Origin: Mycolicibacterium moriokaense
GTDB taxonomy: Bacteria > Actinomycetota > Actinomycetes > Mycobacteriales > Mycobacteriaceae
DNA length: 64,000 bases
Reading direction: 5' to 3'
Assembly: GCF_010726085.1 (NCBI RefSeq)
Contig: NZ_AP022560.1
Coordinates: 5,022,001-5,086,000, forward strand
This document shows positions 36,401 through 49,831 of this stretch, in pieces. The position numbers and the translations under genes were made by a program. Under the pieces are notes generated by a model. It made no database searches. It was not told the DNA's origin and was given only the letters and a program-made list of their open reading frames with translations. The first letter of the stretch is position 1; the number at the start of each line of letters is the position of its first letter.

Positions 36401-37951
36401 GGCACGCTTGTCGAGCTTGCCGTTGACGGTCAGCGGTAGTGTCTCGAGCACCACGATCGCGACCGGGACCATGTAGGCGGGAAGTCGTTCGGCCAGCGCG
36501 CTGCGCAGCTGGGCCGGTTCGGCGATTCCGGTGATGTAGCCGACGAGGCGCTTGTCGCCGGGGCGGTCCTCGCGGGCGATGACGACCGCTTGGTCTACGC
36601 CGTCGAGGTCGGCGAGTGCGGCCTGCACTTCACCGAGTTCGATGCGGTAGCCGCGGATCTTGACCTGCTCGTCGGCACGCCCCAGGTACTGCAGCTGGCC
36701 ATCCTCGCCCCAACGAACCAAATCGCCAGTGCGATACATCCGCGCCCCCGGCGCCCACGGGCACGCCACAAACCGCGACGCCGTCAACCCCGCCCGACGC
36801 ACATACCCCGCAGCCACACCCTCGCCGGCGATATACAACTCACCGACCACACCTTCCGGCGCAGGACGCAACCACTTATCCAAAACCATCAACGCCGCGC
36901 CAGGAACCGGCGACCCGATCGGCGCCACCCCCGCACCAGCCACCAACGGCGCACTCATCGCGGCATAGATCGTGGCCTCTGTCGGCCCATAAGCGTTGAT
37001 CATCACCCGATCGCCGCTGGCCCAGCGATCCACCAACTCCGTCGGGCACGCCTCCCCGGCCACCACCAACGTCGTGGACTCCAGCTCCTCCGTCGACAGC
37101 ATCCCCGCCGCCGACGGCGTCTGGCACAGCACACTCACCTTCTCGGTGACCAATAAATTGTGGAAATCAATCGGCGAACTGGCGACCGCTTCGGGCACCA
37201 CCACCAGCCGGCCCCCGTGCAGCAGCGCACCCCAGATCTCCCACACCGAGACGTCGAAAACCAACGAGTGCCACTGTGACCACACCTGCCCCGGCCCCGC
37301 AGGCAGATCCGCATGCAACGACTCCACCAACGACGCCACATTCCGATGCGTAACCGCCACCGCCTTCGGAACACCCGTCGTCCCGGACGTATACGTCATA
37401 TATGCCAAGTCCTCCGGCGCCGGGGTGGACACCTCGGTGCTGGATTGCTTGGCGATGGCGGGGTCATCGAAGTCGACGACCGTCAGGTCCGAGGAGACCA
37501 GACGCGAACGCAGGTCCGCGGTGGTCACCGCAGCGATCGGCTCGGCGTCGCCCAGCATGAACGCAATCCGCTCATCCGGGTGGGCGGGGTCCATCGGCAG
37601 ATAGGCCGCCCCGGTCTTGAGCACCGCCAGGATCGAGATGATCGCCTCCGCAGAACGCGGAATCAGCAGCGCGACCGTCTTGCCTGGCTCGGCGCCGTGG
37701 CCGACCAGGAGGTTAGCCAGCCGGTTGGCGGCTTCATCGAGCTCGCGATACGTCCAGGACTGCTCACCGCATACCAGAGCGACGGCCTCGGGGGCGCGGA
37801 CGACCTGCGAGTTGAACAACGCCGGGATCGAGTCGCGGTGACGGGCGGGCTCGGTCAGGATCGCGCGGTTACCCCACTCGGCCAGCTGGTCGTGCTCGTC
37901 GTCGTCGAGGAGGTCCAGTGACAGAAGTGTCCTGGTGGCGTCAGCACTCAT
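30306..37951 (-). pseudogene. mps2: Mps2: GPL peptide synthetase modules 3-4 with reductase, frameshifted as written
   Basis: Second half of the GPL NRPS. From ATG 37951: A (1-510), T (near 570), E ([15 protein letters not shown]), C ([13 protein letters not shown]), A, T, then reductase R ([14 protein letters not shown]). Both A domains have the pocket DVWSVAAIY by eye, in keeping with D-Ala and the Ala released as alaninol. The ATG overlaps the mps1 stop (TCATGA), giving translational coupling. The frame breaks at about 32708: GGGTCGCC replaces GGGTTCGCC in NRPS B, so the first part ends after 1804 residues and the rest (796 residues, 30306-32696) is in another frame. A 3-nt deletion near 32910 also removes one Thr from the A3 motif (TSGTGVPKG). 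Correcting the 1-nt loss gives about 2548 residues. A sequencing or assembly error in a repeat is possible. Confidence 0.9.
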
Positions 37952-40900
37952 GACTTACCCCTCGTGTCTGCGGTCATCGCTTCGAGCACGCGCCGGAATC
38001 TGTCGACCAGCTTTCCGATGCGGGCGGTGGTGAACACGTCCTTATCGAATTCGACGCGTAGACCCAATTCGTTACCGGGCACGGCCTGCACCGACAGCGG
38101 GTAGTGGTTGTACTCGCGGTTGGTGTAGCCGGTGATCGCCATTTCGGGCACGTTCAACATGCCCGCGGTGTCGATCGGGTAGTTCTCGTATATGAAGACG
38201 GTGTCGAAGAGTTGGTCGTGTCCGGTAGCGCGATGGATCTCGTTCAGCGCCAAATGTTGGTGTTCTAACGTCTCAGTGTAGGCGCCCTGTAGTTGGTTCA
38301 GCAAATCGGCAATTGTGGTTGTAGGTGTGACGCTGGCCCGTACTGGCACGGTATTGATCAAAAGGCCGATCATTGATTCGGCGCCTGGCAAATCAACTGG
38401 CCGTCCGGAAACGGCGGTGCCGAAGGCCACGTCGTGCTGTCCGGTCAGCCAGATCAGCATTTGCGCCCAGCCGGCCTGCAGCACCGTGCTGACCGTCGTG
38501 CGGCACTGGCGAGCCAACTCGGTGAGGGCTTGCGTGGTCTCCGCGGAGACGTGGAAGTCCTCGACCCCTCGCTGCCCGAGCGACAACCGGCCCGGTGGAC
38601 CCACCAGGGTCGGGTTCTCGAATCCGGCGAACGCCTTGCGCCACGCGGCCTGTGCAGCCTCGCGATCCTGTGCAGCCAGCCAGGTGATGAACCTCCGGTA
38701 AGTCACCGGTGCGGGCAGCCGGGCACCGAAGTAGCCGGCGAAGATCTCCTGCAGCAGGATCGGCTTTGACCAGCCGTCGAGCACGATGTGGTGGTTGGTG
38801 AGCACGAACCGGTACTGGTCTTCGGCGGTCCGGATCAACGCCGCCCGGAACGGGAGCCCGTCGACCAGGTCGCACACCGCCGCGCGTTCGGCGGCACTGA
38901 ACTGGTCGATCTGGTTCTCGATGTCGGCTGCGGTGCCGTTGAGCTCGAGGTACTGCCAGGTCAGCGGCGGATCGGCCACGAGCACCTGCACCGGCTCACC
39001 GAAGTCTTCGTTGAACCGGGCCACCAGGTTGGGGTGGCGGTTGATCATGTTCTGCACCGCATCGCGAAGACGCTCGGCATCCAGTTGGCCGGTGATGGTG
39101 ATGTCCAGCTGGACCGCGTAGAGGTCTTCGTTGCCGGGTGCGGCGCCGGTGTGGAACAGCAGGCCCTGCTGCAGCGGGGTCAGCGGCAGCACATCGGCGA
39201 GCTGGTACTGCCGGGTCAGTTCGTCGATCTGCTGCTGGCTCACGCGTGCCGGAAGGACGTCGGACGGCGTCAGCCCACCCCCGCCTTGTTGGACATGGGT
39301 GCAGATGCCGGCCAGCGCGTCGAACCACAGCTGGCCCAACCGGCTGATCTGCTCGTGATCCAGGGCCGACAGCGCCCACGTCCACGTCGCATGCAGGTGC
39401 GGTCCGGCCTCGGTGTCCATCGTGCCGGCGTTGAGCTCCACGGTGTGTCCCAGCGGCGTGGGCACTGCGGTGGCCGCCGAGGTGATCGCCACACCATCGT
39501 GGTCGATGCGCCACAGGTCCTCGGAGAGGTCGGCCGCGGCCGCGCCCAGGCGGCCCAGGTAGTTGAACCCGATCGCGGGATCGGTCTCGCCCAAGTCGGC
39601 GTCGGGGTTCATGTAGCGCAGCAGACCGTAGGTCAGGCCGTCGGGCAGCGACCGCAGTTGTTCCTTGACGTTCTTGATCAGCGGCCCCAGCGCGGCGTCG
39701 CCGGCGGTCACCTGCTCCCAGCTGACCCCGTCGACATTCAGCGCGACCGGGTACTTGGTGGTGAACCACCCCACCGTGCGCGACAAGTCCGCATCAGCCA
39801 GTTCTTCCTGGCGGCCGTGACCCTCGACGTCGATACCGATCGGCGATGCGCCGGTGCCCAGGAACTGCTTGAAGGCCAGCCCGAACGCGATCAACAGAAT
39901 GTCTTGCACGCCGGCGTGATACGCCGCGGGCACCTCCCCGAGCAGCAGCCTGGTGGTGTCGGTGTCCAACGACATCGACAACTGCCCGGCGTTGGCGTAG
40001 GTATCGATCTGCGGTTGTACCGCCGGCAGCGCGGCGGGCACCGAACTGACCTGCCGCCAGGCCTCCGCCAGCTCGACGACTGCGGGCACGCGCGCGTGCT
40101 CGTCGAGGATCGCCGCCCAGCGTTGGAACGACGTCCCGCCGGTCGGCAGGGCGACCGCTTGGCCGCTGTGGTGCTGGGCCCAGGCGATGTTGATGTCCTC
40201 CAACAGGATTCGCCACGACACAGCGTCGACGGCCAGGTGGTGAATCAACAGCACCAACCGGCTGGTGTCGCGCACCCACAGCGCGCTGACCATCGCGCCG
40301 GCGGCCGGGCTCAACAACTCCCGCGCCTCGATCAGTGCGTCGTCGGAGAAGGTGTCCACCGCATGCAGGCAGCCTCGCGCATCCACGGCGCCCACCTCGG
40401 GCACGCTCAGCGCGCGGCCGCCTGCGCCGTCGTCATCGACGAGCAGCCGCAACATGGCGTGCCGGTCCAGCAGCGCCTGGAGGACGACGACCACGTCGTC
40501 TTCGGTCACTCCCGCGGGAGCCTGCAACACGACGGTCTGGTTGAACTGATCGACCGGGCCGTCCAGACCGTAGAGCCACTCCATGATCGGGGTGGACACC
40601 ACCGGCCCGATGCCCTCGTCGACCGCGCCGCCCTCGGCGTCGGCGTAGACCGTCACCTGTGCCAGTCGGGCGACGGTTTGTTCGACGAAGATGTCGCGGG
40701 GTCGGCATACCAGTCCGGCGGCGCGCGCGCGGGCGACGACCTGCATCGACAGGATGCTGTCGCCGCCGAGGTCGAAGAACGAGTCATCGACGCTGACCCG
40801 CTCCACACCCAGGACTTCGGCGAAGATGCCTGCCAGGATCTCTTCGAAGGCGGTCGACGGCGCGCGGTAGCTGTCGGTGTCGGAGAACTCCGGTGCCGGC

Positions 40901-43900
40901 AGGGCGCGGGTGTCGAGCTTGCCGTTGACAGTCAAGGGCAGCGTGTCGAGCACCACCACCGCGGCGGGCACCATGTAGGTCGGCAGCCGTTCACCAAGCT
41001 TGGTCCGCACTGTCGACGGGTCTGCGGTCCCAGTTATATAGCCCACCAGTCGTTTGTCGCCGGGGCGGTCTTCGCGCACGATCACCGCGCCCTGGTCCAC
41101 CCCGTCGAGGCCGGCCAGGGCGGCCTGGATCTCGCCGAGCTCGATGCGGTAGCCGCGGATCTTGACCTGCTTGTCGGCACGCCCCTCATAGCGCAGCTGC
41201 CCATCAGCACCCCAGCGGACCAAGTCGCCGGTGCGATACATCCGCGATCCGGGCGCCCCGAACGGGCACGCCACAAACCGTGTCGATGTCAGATCTGAGC
41301 GACCCACGTACCCGGTCGCCACCCCCGCTCCGGCCACATACAACTCACCCGTGACGCCGACGGGCACCTGGCGCATCCACTCGTCGAGGACGAAGAACGC
41401 CAAATGCTCCAACGGCACACCGATCGGGCTGGAACTGTCAGCGACGTCGCCGACCCCGATCTCCCGGAACGACGCGTGCACCGTCGTCTCGGTGATGCCG
41501 TACATGTTGATCATCCGCGGCAATCCCGGATGGCTGTGCAACCACGTCGAAAGACGTTGCGGCTCCAGCGCTTCGCCGCCGAAGACCACGGTCTGCAGTT
41601 TGAGTTGCTGGCCCAGCTCCGGCTGCAGCGCGTCGGCGGTCTGCAACGCATAGAACGCCGACGGGGTCTGGCTCAGCACACTGACCTGTTCGCTGACCAG
41701 CAGGGCGTGCAGCTCTTCCGGAGAGCGGACCACCGCATCGGGCACGATCAGCAGGCGGCCGCCATAAAGCAGCGCGCCCCAGATCTCCCAGACCGAATAG
41801 TCGAACGCCAGCGAGTGGCACTGCGTCCACACCTGACCCAGCGACAGCTCGACATCCAGCGATTCCAACAACCGGGTCACGTTGCGGTGAGTGACCGCCA
41901 CCCCCTTGGGCTTCCCGGTCGTGCCCGACGTGTAGATGATGTAGGCGACGTCATCCGGGGCAGCCACCGATGACACTGCCGCGCCATCGGTTTCAGCTGC
42001 GGTTTCGGCGATATCGAGGACCGGCACCTCGAACGACTCCAGTCGCGCGCGCAAATCGGCGGTGGTGACCGCCGCGATCGGCGCCGCATCCCCGACCACG
42101 AACTCGATGCGGGCATCCGGATGCGCCGGATCGATCGGCAGATACGCCGCCCCGGTCTTGAGCACCGCCACAATCGCCGCGATCGCCTCCGGAGTGCGAG
42201 GCAACAACAACGCCACCCGCTCCCCCGGACCCGCACCCAACTCAATCAGGCGACGAGCCAGCCGATTCGCCGACTCATCCAACTCGCCATAGGTGATCGA
42301 ACGACCCTCAAACGTCACCGCCACCGCTTCGGACGACCGAGCCACCTGCTCGTCGAACATCGCCGTGATCGACACCGGAGTGGTCGCTATCTGCGTCAGG
42401 ACGGCCCGATTGCCCCATTCGTCGAGTTGGTCGCGCTCGCCGGAAGCGAGCAGATCAATGGAAGCCAGCTGCTCACTCGGATTGGCAACCATGGCGGCCA
42501 GCACGTGGTTCAACCGACCGATCAGGGTTTCGATCTCTGCCGCCTCGAACACCTCGGTGTCGAATTCGACGCGCAGGCTCACCTCATGACCCGGGGTGGC
42601 GACCAACGACAGCGGGTAGTGGTTGTACTCGCGGCTGCTGAAGTCGGTGACGGCCAGGTCCTCCACGCTCAACAGCGCGGCGGGGTCGATGGGGTAGTTC
42701 TCGTAGACGAACAGGGTGTCGAACAGGCGGTCCTGTCCGACGGCGCGGTGGATCTCGGCCAGCGACAGATGCTCGTGATCCACGGTGTCGTTGTGGGCGC
42801 GTTGCAGCTGAGCCAACAAGTCGGCCACGGTGCTGGTCGCGGTCATGTTGGCGCGCACCGGCACCGTGTTGATCAAGAGCCCGACCATGGCATCCGCACC
42901 GGGCAGATCCACCGCGCGTCCCGACACCGCGGTACCGAACGCCACGTCCTGATGTCCGGTCAGCCACACCAGCAACTGGGCCCACGCCGCCTGCAGCACC
43001 GTGTTGATAGTGGTCTGCTGCGCACGCGCCAATTCCCCGAGCGCCGCAGTGATTTCGGCCGACAGCCGATGTGACTGCACCCTGCGCGCCCCGGCTTGGG
43101 CCGGTGGCGCCACCAATGTCGGCGTTTCGAACCCGGCCAGCACCGCACGCCAGGCCGCCGTCGCCGCCTCACGATCCTGGGCCGCCAGCCACGTCACGTA
43201 GTTGCGATACGTTGCCGGCGCGGGCAACCGGTGCCCGAAGTAGCCGGCGAAGACGTCCTGCAACAGGATCGGCAACGACCACCCGTCGACCACGATGTGG
43301 TGAATGCTGATCACCAGCCGGTGCTGGTTGTTCGGCAGCGCGATCAGGGAGGCACGAAACAGCGGCTGGGCCCCCGACAGGTCGCACACCGCTGCGCGCT
43401 CGGCGGCGCAAATCGCCTCGATTTGGTTCTCGACATCGCCGGAGGCATCCAATTCGACGTACTGCCAGGCGATCTCGGGATCGGCCGGGATGACCTGCAC
43501 CGGCTCATCGAACCGATCGGCAATGAACCGCGCCGCGAGGTTCGGATGCCGACCCACCATCGCGGCTACCGCACCGCGCAGCCGCTCGGCATCCAGAGCC
43601 CCGGCCATCGTGATGCCCAACTGCACGGCATACACATCGTCCCCGGAGTCTTCGACGAACGCCGACTGGAACAACAGCCCCTGCTGCAGCGGCGTCAGTG
43701 GCAACACATCGACGAACTTGAGTTGCTGAGCCAGCTCGTCGATCTGGGATTGCGTCAACCGCGCAGGCGCCAGATCCGACGGGGTCACCCCGCCACCACC
43801 GGCACGCACATGCGCGCAGATCCCGGCCAAAGCCTCAAACCACAATCGGCTCAACCGCTCGGCCTTGTCGGTATCGAGCACCGAGGGGGCCCAGGACCAG

Positions 43901-46900
43901 TTGGCCTGCAGCACCGGACCGGCGTCGGTGTCGTCGGTACCGGCATTGAGCTCAACGGCATGCGCCAGAGGCATCGCCACCGCAGATGCCACATCCGCTG
44001 TCGCCAGGCTGTCACCACTGATGCGCCAGAAGTCCTCGGACAGATCACCGGCACCCGCGCCGAGGCGGCCCAGGTAGTTGAACCCGATCCCCGGATCCAC
44101 CCCGCCCAGATCCAGGTCGGGATTCAGGTAACGCAGCAGTCCATACGTCAGGCCGTCGGGCAGCGACCTCAGTTGTTCCTTGGCGTCCTTGATCACCGCA
44201 CCCAAAGCCGGGTCCCCGGCACTCACCTTCGCCCAGGGCAGCCGACCGACGGTCAGCGCGACGGGATATTTGGTGGTGAACCAGCCCACCGTGCGCGACA
44301 GGTCAACATCGGCGCGCAGTTCCTCATGACGGCCGTGACCCTCCACGTCGATGCCGATCGGAGCGTTGGTGCCCAGGAACTCCGTCCAGGCCAATCCGAA
44401 CGCGATCAACAAAATGTCTTGCACGCCAGCGTGATACGCCGCAGGCACCTCTCCCAGCAGCTGCCGCGTGGTGTCAGTGTCCAGCGACACTGTCAGGCGC
44501 CCGGCGTTCGCGTAGGTGTCCTCGGGTTGCATGGCGGGCAATACCGCCGGAACCTCGGCGACCTGCCGCCACGTCTCGGCGGTGGCCACCACCTCCGAGC
44601 TGCGCGCGTGCTCGTCGAGCAGTGCGGCCCAACGCTGGAACGACGTGCCACCCGTCGGAAGTTCAATCGGCTGGCCGTTGTGGTGCTGGGCCCAGGCGAT
44701 GTTGATGTCCTCCAACAGGATTCGCCACGACACCCCATCGACGGCCAGATGGTGGATCATCAACACCAGCTGGCTCGTCGAAGACACCCACAACGCACTG
44801 ATCATCGCCCCGGCCGCCGGGCTCAACCGCGACCGCGCCTCGGCAATCGCTTCGTCGGTCAACGCATCGACCGTGTGTACGCCGTCGCGCACATGCACCG
44901 CGCCGGCCTCGGGCACCGCCAACGACCACTGACCGGTCGCTTCGTGCTTATCGACACGCAGCCGCAGCGTGGCGTGCCGGTCCAGCAGCGCCTGCAGCAC
45001 GACCACCACGTCGTCAGCGGTGACCCCGTCGGGAGCCTGCAGAACCAGGGTCTGGTTGAACTCGTCAATCGGACCGTCGACGTCGTGGAGCCAACGAATG
45101 ATCGGGGTCGGCACGACCGCGCCGACGCCCTCGTCCACGACGGCGGCCTCGCCGCCGACCACCGTGACCACCGCGGCCAACCGGGCGACGGTCTGCTCGA
45201 CGAAGATGTCACGCGGGCGGCACAGCAGTCCTGCCGCCCGGGCGTGCGCCACCACCTGCATCGACAAGATGCTGTCGCCACCCATGTCGAAGAACGAGTC
45301 GTCGACGCCGACGCGCTCCACGCCCAGCACCTGAGCGAAGATGCCCGCCAGGATTTCCTCGATCGCCGTGGAAGGCGCGCGATAGTTGGCGCCAAGACCT
45401 TGGTAGTCCGGTGCCGGCAGCGCGCGGATGTTCAGCTTGCCGTTGATCGTCAGTGGCAGCTGATCCAACACCACGATTGCGGTCGGCACCATGTAGGGCG
45501 GGAGCCGATCGGCAAGCTGGGAACGGAGCTCGGCCGGATCGGCGGTGCCAGCTATATAGCCCACCAGACGCTTGTCACCGGCGCGGTCCTCGCGGACGAT
45601 CACCGCCGCCTGGTCGACCCCCTCGAGTTCAGCCAGGTCGGACTGGATCTCCCCGAGCTCGATGCGATAGCCCCGGACCTTGACCTGCTCATCAGCGCGA
45701 CCCAGATACTGAAGCTGACCGTCGTCGCCCCAACACACCAAGTCGCCGGTGCGATACATCCGCGTACCGGGCTCCCCGAACGGGCACGCCACGAACCGCG
45801 ACGCGGTCAGGCCGGATCGACCCAGATAACCCGCAGTTACTCCCTCGCCGGCCACATACAGCTCGCCGACCACACCGACGGGGACCGGCTGCAGCCAGGT
45901 GTCCAACACGAAGAGCGCCGCCCCGGCCGCCGGCTCACCGATCGGCGCAACACCGGATCCCGCCGTCAGCGGCCTGCTGACGGCCGCACACACCGTCGTT
46001 TCGGTCGGGCCGTAACCGTTGACCATCACGCGCCCGTCGGTGGTCCACCGATCCACCAACGCGGGCGGGCAGGCCTCGCCGACCACCGCCAACGCCATCG
46101 ATTCCAGGCCCTCCGGCGACAGCATTGCGGCCGACGTGGGGGTTTGGGTCAGCACGGTGACCCGTTCCCTGATCAATAGGTCGTGCAGATCCTCCGGTGA
46201 GTTCGCGACGTCCTCAGGCACCACTACCAACCGGCCGCCGCGAAGCAGCGCACGCCAGATCTCCCACACCGAAGCGTCAAACGCCAATGAAAACCACTGC
46301 GCCCATATCGCCGGCTGCGGGAAGCTGGATTCCAGATTCTTCATCACGTACCCGGCACTGTGGTGGGTGACTGCCACACCTTTCGGCGTCCCCGTGGTGC
46401 CCGAGGTGTAGATGATGTAGGCCAAGTCGCCTGGTGACGGACCTTTCCGCGGCGATGTGCTCGGCTGTGCGTCGACAGCCGGGTCGTCGACATCGACCAC
46501 CGCCACGTCGAACTTGTCCAGCCGTGATCGCAGCCCCGCGGTGGTGATGGCCGCAACAGGCTTAGCATCACCGACGATGAACTCCAAGCGTGCCTCCGGC
46601 ACCGACGGGTCCACGGGCACATACGCCGCACCGGTCTTGAGTACCGCGAGAATCGCGATGATCGCCTCGGCGGACCGGGGCATCAGCAGCATGACGAATT
46701 CGCCTGCGCGAGCACCGGTGTCAGCCAAGAGGTGTGCGAATCGGTTGGCCGATTCATCCAACTCGCGATAGGTCCACGACTGGTCGCCGCACACCAGCGC
46801 CACAGTGTCCGGTGAGCTGTTCACATGTGTGGCGAACAATTCCGGAATCGTGGACCGAGGCGCAGGTTTAGTCAGGACCTCTCGGTTACCGAGTCGATCC

Positions 46901-48219
46901 AGAGTTGAACGCTCTTCGGAGTCGAGCGCGTCAATCGACGACAGCGGTCGATCGGGATCCTCGGCCATCGCCACCACGATGCGTTCCAGGCGCTCCGCGA
47001 GATTGGCGACACCGAACTTGGCGAACGGCTGTCCTGGACCGGCCGTGCCCAGGAACATCTGGTCGCTGGCGCCGGAGAAGAACAACCCGAAGTGACCCAT
47101 CGGACCGTGGTTGGTGAAGGCGGCAGTCGCGGAAACACCCGCCAGGTCCAGCGTGAGTCGCGACGGCAGGAAACTGATCGCTACCCGATCGGAGGTCTGC
47201 CTCGGACCACCGGACTCATCATCCAGGGTGTGCACCGGAAATCGCTGATGCTGCAACAACTCTCGAATGCGTACGTCCACATGTCGGCAGAACTCACCTG
47301 CCGTGGCGTCCGGTGGAGCGGACAGCACCAGAGGCACGATGCCGGCGAGCATCGCGGGGATCGACTTCGTCTCTTCGCCGACTCGCCGGCTGACCGGGAA
47401 GTCCAGCGCAACCTCGGAACCGTTGCCAGACCACGACCGCGACAACAACGCCAGAGCGGCGGTCATCACCGTGTGGCGACGGATGCGCAGAGCCTTCGCC
47501 AGCGACTTGATGCCGCCGATCGCAGCTTGACCAACCTGAACCTGCCCAGAGGGCGCGTAGCCGTCGTGCCGGCTCGCCAGTTGCGATGCGCGCCGATCCA
47601 GACCGCTTTCCGGGGGACGACTCTGGCTCCAGTAGGCCTGGTCTTCTACGAAGTCAGGGGAGGCTGCGTAGCGAGCCTCGATGTCGACCAAGTCCTGCAG
47701 TGACCCGAAGTACGCGGGCGGCACGGGTTCGCCCTTGACCAGCGCCGTGTAAATCGACGCGATTCGGCGGCAGACCAGCGCCATGCCCACGCCGTCGACG
47801 GAGATGTGGTGGCCCAAGCCGAACGCATAATATTGATCAGGCTGAGTCTGAAAAAGCGCAAATGTCACCAGCCGGCCGGTAAGTGGCATCGGGGTGTGCT
47901 GAATTGACGAAGCAATCTCGCGGACTTTGTCCTCAGGATCGTCTGCATCCTGCACGTCGTAGAACGGCAGCTCCAGATCCGAGTAATCGACCGGTTTCTG
48001 GAATACCTGACCGTCTCTTTCGAAAAAGCACGCGCGCGAGGGCTCGGCTTCCTGCACCGCCTGACGGATCGCCTGGTGCAGCAGATCTCGTTGAATCGCG
48101 CCGTCGATTCTTACGAGAAGGCCGAGCTGCCACTCCGTCCCGACGAGGCCGCTCTCCTGCGAGAGCCAGATATCCATCTGACCTCGCGACAGCGGAAAGC
48201 CCCCGTCGTAAGTCCCCAC
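37948..48219 (-). CDS. mps1: Mps1: GPL peptide synthetase modules 1-2
   Basis: First half of the GPL NRPS, about 3420 residues. Domains with approximate residues: starter C (1-430), A1 (445-950), T1 (990), E1 (1050-1510), C2 (1520-1940), A2 (1940-2450), T2 (2500), E2 (2550-2990), and a final C (3030-3430) with no A after it. Pockets by eye: A1 DAWTAVGVC, close to the Phe code of GrsA (DAWTIAAIC); A2 DYWSVGMVH, close to the Thr code DFWNIGMVH. This fits acyl-D-Phe-D-alloThr, and the unpaired C domain hands the chain to the A-starting Mps2. The GTG at 48219 is chosen for its GGGGAGG site and because it gives the same spacing to the first C motif as ATG 18048 of NRPS A. A TTG at 48255, overlapping the mbtH stop, is the alternative. 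The stop overlaps the mps2 start by 4 nt. Confidence 0.93.
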   Translation of the reverse strand: MGTYDGGFPLSRGQMDIWLSQESGLVGTEWQLGLLVRIDGAIQRDLLHQAIRQAVQEAEPSRACFFERDGQVFQKPVDYSDLELPFYDVQDADDPEDKVREIASSIQHTPMPLTGRLVTFALFQTQPDQYYAFGLGHHISVDGVGMALVCRRIASIYTALVKGEPVPPAYFGSLQDLVDIEARYAASPDFVEDQAYWSQSRPPESGLDRRASQLASRHDGYAPSGQVQVGQAAIGGIKSLAKALRIRRHTVMTAALALLSRSWSGNGSEVALDFPVSRRVGEETKSIPAMLAGIVPLVLSAPPDATAGEFCRHVDVRIRELLQHQRFPVHTLDDESGGPRQTSDRVAISFLPSRLTLDLAGVSATAAFTNHGPMGHFGLFFSGASDQMFLGTAGPGQPFAKFGVANLAERLERIVVAMAEDPDRPLSSIDALDSEERSTLDRLGNREVLTKPAPRSTIPELFATHVNSSPDTVALVCGDQSWTYRELDESANRFAHLLADTGARAGEFVMLLMPRSAEAIIAILAVLKTGAAYVPVDPSVPEARLEFIVGDAKPVAAITTAGLRSRLDKFDVAVVDVDDPAVDAQPSTSPRKGPSPGDLAYIIYTSGTTGTPKGVAVTHHSAGYVMKNLESSFPQPAIWAQWFSLAFDASVWEIWRALLRGGRLVVVPEDVANSPEDLHDLLIRERVTVLTQTPTSAAMLSPEGLESMALAVVGEACPPALVDRWTTDGRVMVNGYGPTETTVCAAVSRPLTAGSGVAPIGEPAAGAALFVLDTWLQPVPVGVVGELYVAGEGVTAGYLGRSGLTASRFVACPFGEPGTRMYRTGDLVCWGDDGQLQYLGRADEQVKVRGYRIELGEIQSDLAELEGVDQAAVIVREDRAGDKRLVGYIAGTADPAELRSQLADRLPPYMVPTAIVVLDQLPLTINGKLNIRALPAPDYQGLGANYRAPSTAIEEILAGIFAQVLGVERVGVDDSFFDMGGDSILSMQVVAHARAAGLLCRPRDIFVEQTVARLAAVVTVVGGEAAVVDEGVGAVVPTPIIRWLHDVDGPIDEFNQTLVLQAPDGVTADDVVVVLQALLDRHATLRLRVDKHEATGQWSLAVPEAGAVHVRDGVHTVDALTDEAIAEARSRLSPAAGAMISALWVSSTSQLVLMIHHLAVDGVSWRILLEDINIAWAQHHNGQPIELPTGGTSFQRWAALLDEHARSSEVVATAETWRQVAEVPAVLPAMQPEDTYANAGRLTVSLDTDTTRQLLGEVPAAYHAGVQDILLIAFGLAWTEFLGTNAPIGIDVEGHGRHEELRADVDLSRTVGWFTTKYPVALTVGRLPWAKVSAGDPALGAVIKDAKEQLRSLPDGLTYGLLRYLNPDLDLGGVDPGIGFNYLGRLGAGAGDLSEDFWRISGDSLATADVASAVAMPLAHAVELNAGTDDTDAGPVLQANWSWAPSVLDTDKAERLSRLWFEALAGICAHVRAGGGGVTPSDLAPARLTQSQIDELAQQLKFVDVLPLTPLQQGLLFQSAFVEDSGDDVYAVQLGITMAGALDAERLRGAVAAMVGRHPNLAARFIADRFDEPVQVIPADPEIAWQYVELDASGDVENQIEAICAAERAAVCDLSGAQPLFRASLIALPNNQHRLVISIHHIVVDGWSLPILLQDVFAGYFGHRLPAPATYRNYVTWLAAQDREAATAAWRAVLAGFETPTLVAPPAQAGARRVQSHRLSAEITAALGELARAQQTTINTVLQAAWAQLLVWLTGHQDVAFGTAVSGRAVDLPGADAMVGLLINTVPVRANMTATSTVADLLAQLQRAHNDTVDHEHLSLAEIHRAVGQDRLFDTLFVYENYPIDPAALLSVEDLAVTDFSSREYNHYPLSLVATPGHEVSLRVEFDTEVFEAAEIETLIGRLNHVLAAMVANPSEQLASIDLLASGERDQLDEWGNRAVLTQIATTPVSITAMFDEQVARSSEAVAVTFEGRSITYGELDESANRLARRLIELGAGPGERVALLLPRTPEAIAAIVAVLKTGAAYLPIDPAHPDARIEFVVGDAAPIAAVTTADLRARLESFEVPVLDIAETAAETDGAAVSSVAAPDDVAYIIYTSGTTGKPKGVAVTHRNVTRLLESLDVELSLGQVWTQCHSLAFDYSVWEIWGALLYGGRLLIVPDAVVRSPEELHALLVSEQVSVLSQTPSAFYALQTADALQPELGQQLKLQTVVFGGEALEPQRLSTWLHSHPGLPRMINMYGITETTVHASFREIGVGDVADSSSPIGVPLEHLAFFVLDEWMRQVPVGVTGELYVAGAGVATGYVGRSDLTSTRFVACPFGAPGSRMYRTGDLVRWGADGQLRYEGRADKQVKIRGYRIELGEIQAALAGLDGVDQGAVIVREDRPGDKRLVGYITGTADPSTVRTKLGERLPTYMVPAAVVVLDTLPLTVNGKLDTRALPAPEFSDTDSYRAPSTAFEEILAGIFAEVLGVERVSVDDSFFDLGGDSILSMQVVARARAAGLVCRPRDIFVEQTVARLAQVTVYADAEGGAVDEGIGPVVSTPIMEWLYGLDGPVDQFNQTVVLQAPAGVTEDDVVVVLQALLDRHAMLRLLVDDDGAGGRALSVPEVGAVDARGCLHAVDTFSDDALIEARELLSPAAGAMVSALWVRDTSRLVLLIHHLAVDAVSWRILLEDINIAWAQHHSGQAVALPTGGTSFQRWAAILDEHARVPAVVELAEAWRQVSSVPAALPAVQPQIDTYANAGQLSMSLDTDTTRLLLGEVPAAYHAGVQDILLIAFGLAFKQFLGTGASPIGIDVEGHGRQEELADADLSRTVGWFTTKYPVALNVDGVSWEQVTAGDAALGPLIKNVKEQLRSLPDGLTYGLLRYMNPDADLGETDPAIGFNYLGRLGAAAADLSEDLWRIDHDGVAITSAATAVPTPLGHTVELNAGTMDTEAGPHLHATWTWALSALDHEQISRLGQLWFDALAGICTHVQQGGGGLTPSDVLPARVSQQQIDELTRQYQLADVLPLTPLQQGLLFHTGAAPGNEDLYAVQLDITITGQLDAERLRDAVQNMINRHPNLVARFNEDFGEPVQVLVADPPLTWQYLELNGTAADIENQIDQFSAAERAAVCDLVDGLPFRAALIRTAEDQYRFVLTNHHIVLDGWSKPILLQEIFAGYFGARLPAPVTYRRFITWLAAQDREAAQAAWRKAFAGFENPTLVGPPGRLSLGQRGVEDFHVSAETTQALTELARQCRTTVSTVLQAGWAQMLIWLTGQHDVAFGTAVSGRPVDLPGAESMIGLLINTVPVRASVTPTTTIADLLNQLQGAYTETLEHQHLALNEIHRATGHDQLFDTVFIYENYPIDTAGMLNVPEMAITGYTNREYNHYPLSVQAVPGNELGLRVEFDKDVFTTARIGKLVDRFRRVLEAMTADTRGKS

Positions 48220-48244
48220 GCGCGCGCCCTCCCCACCGCACTGA

Positions 48245-48475
48245 CTAGCCGTCAAGAGCCCCGTCCTGCGCCAACCGCTCCCGCAGGCTCTTCGGCCTTA
48301 TGTCCGGCCAGTTCTTCTCGACGTACTCCAGACACGTTGCACGGTCAGCTTCGCCGTAAACCACACGCCAGCCGTCTGGCACGTCGGCAAAGCTCGGCCA
48401 CAGGCTGTGCTGCTCCTCGTCGTTGACCAAGACGAAGAAGCTGCCGCTGTCGTCGTCGAACGGATTGATGCTCAC
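48245..48475 (-). CDS. mbtH: MbtH-like NRPS accessory protein
   Basis: 76 residues with the MbtH-family signature: NPFDDD at the start, [13 protein letters not shown], and a C-terminal [11 protein letters not shown], with the conserved Trp residues present. MbtH proteins bind adenylation domains and support their folding and activity. Start GTG 48475 follows CTGGAGAGAC; this is the usual MbtH N-terminus, and a longer frame upstream has no family match. It is the first gene of mbtH-mps1-mps2-gap. As the only intact mbtH in the window it may serve all three NRPS systems. Confidence 0.95.
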   Translation of the reverse strand: MSINPFDDDSGSFFVLVNDEEQHSLWPSFADVPDGWRVVYGEADRATCLEYVEKNWPDIRPKSLRERLAQDGALDG

Positions 48476-49259
48476 GTCTCTCCAGGTTGTTCGTCGGTTA
48501 CCGCAAACCGATGGCGAGCCTACCGCAAACCTAGTGCAGGTTGAAATGGTGGGCAAATCATTCTCACGAGGTTCCCAGGGTCGGGATCCTCAGCAAACTT
48601 TAACAAGGTCGCCTTGGTTATTAACTGCGGCGTCAATTCCTCTCCCGTCCACGCAGGCTAGCAGTTATATCCTTCTGAAACCTCTCTTTGCGAGATCGGC
48701 CCGAATGTGAAATTCCTGTGGGCTCGCTAAGCCGACGGCCAGAGGGCTAGCTGAATCTTTCCCAATGGAAAGACGGCCCCAGCAAACAATCTTGCAAAAG
48801 TCTGCTGCGCGGCAGCCCTCTGTCGGCTATCAGACGGCTCCCATGGTCGCTAGATTCTCTCCGGTCGACGGCTCAGAGAGCTTAGCGACGGTTTATTGGC
48901 TACTCAAGAGGTTGCCAGCATCACGATTTGATGCATATCGGTCGAGCTTCGCCCACCACGGGGGTGTGGGCTATCTCTCAATGTGAAACCCGGGGACGGA
49001 TATAGCAATCAATCGGGGATCTCCCGCAAACGTGCACGACACGGTGGCAGGGCCGGAGTTGTCGACGGCACAAGCGTGTTGTCTGCGGGATGCACAGCGT
49101 GAAGGACCGGCTTAGCCAGGCACCACATGCGTCGTCGCGCCCGCTCACGGAGGACCGCCACACAAACCCGCGTAGTGCATGAACGTGAAGCCGCGCCCCG
49201 GAGGTGCCCCGTAGTGTCGACTGCGGGTGGCCGCGCCGGCTCTCGTTCACCGGCGTGAA

Positions 49260-49307
49260 GTAAGCGAGTTGTACAAACCGCGCCGTAAGGTAAGCGATTT
49301 GTACAAA
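49260..49307. promoter_or_regulatory. Two 18-bp direct repeats with TTGTACAA core, 30-bp period
   Basis: GTAAGCGAGTTGTACAAA at 49260-49277 and GTAAGCGATTTGTACAAA at 49290-49307 differ at one base. Each contains the palindrome TTGTACAA. A 30-bp period, about three helical turns, puts both on the same DNA face, as in a double operator. Possible regulator site upstream of the GPL operon; no regulator gene is present in the window. Confidence 0.5.
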
Positions 49308-49585
49308 GCTACCTCGCCCACGGATTCAGCCGACCATACAGCAACATTGCGAGTGTCCCGTCAGGGTTGCATCCAGCAACGGTCGCGGTCGCGCGCGGGC
49401 AAACTATTAGAATCTCGTGATTGATCACAGAACAGCCCGAATAGATGCCCGCAGTCGCGGATTTCAGCGGGGGTTACTGGTCGGTAATCTACCATACGCC
49501 CGGGTATTGATACTGCTGTCCAATACCAACAAGCACTCGATGGGCCCTAGCGGAATCGAAGTTGCGTCGCCTGGTGGCGTGAGTG

Positions 49586-49831
49586 TCAGTTGGAGTCCTC
49601 GCCCGATGGCCCATCGTCTCCCTGGATCGGCGAGGAGCCAGCCGGCATGAGAGCGATGAACAGGGGTACGCGAACGACCGCGCCGCCTGGAATCGGCACG
49701 CGCATGCGGAACGACACGATCTCCAGCTCTAGACGCTGGCCGCGCTTCGTCTCCATCTCGAGACGACCCGGGATCCATCTCGGCGTCGACAACCATGCCA
49801 AGCCGCGTTCGATCGACTCGACCAGGTTCAT
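49586..49831 (-). CDS. Hypothetical 81-residue protein
   Basis: Starts ATG 49831 (MNLVESIERGLAWL). The composition looks protein-like: an amphipathic N-terminal stretch, a charged middle (LEMETKRGQRLELEIVSF), a hydrophobic segment (VVRVPLFIALMPAG) and an acidic tail. No ribosome binding site is obvious and no family is recognised. It overlaps larger frames that look like shadows, so it is a tentative call. Confidence 0.4.
   Translation of the reverse strand: MNLVESIERGLAWLSTPRWIPGRLEMETKRGQRLELEIVSFRMRVPIPGGAVVRVPLFIALMPAGSSPIQGDDGPSGEDSN

Noticed and set aside
49255..49310. The 30-bp-period repeat as a CRISPR array
   Set aside because: Only two units, no distinct spacers of usual length and no cas genes in the window.
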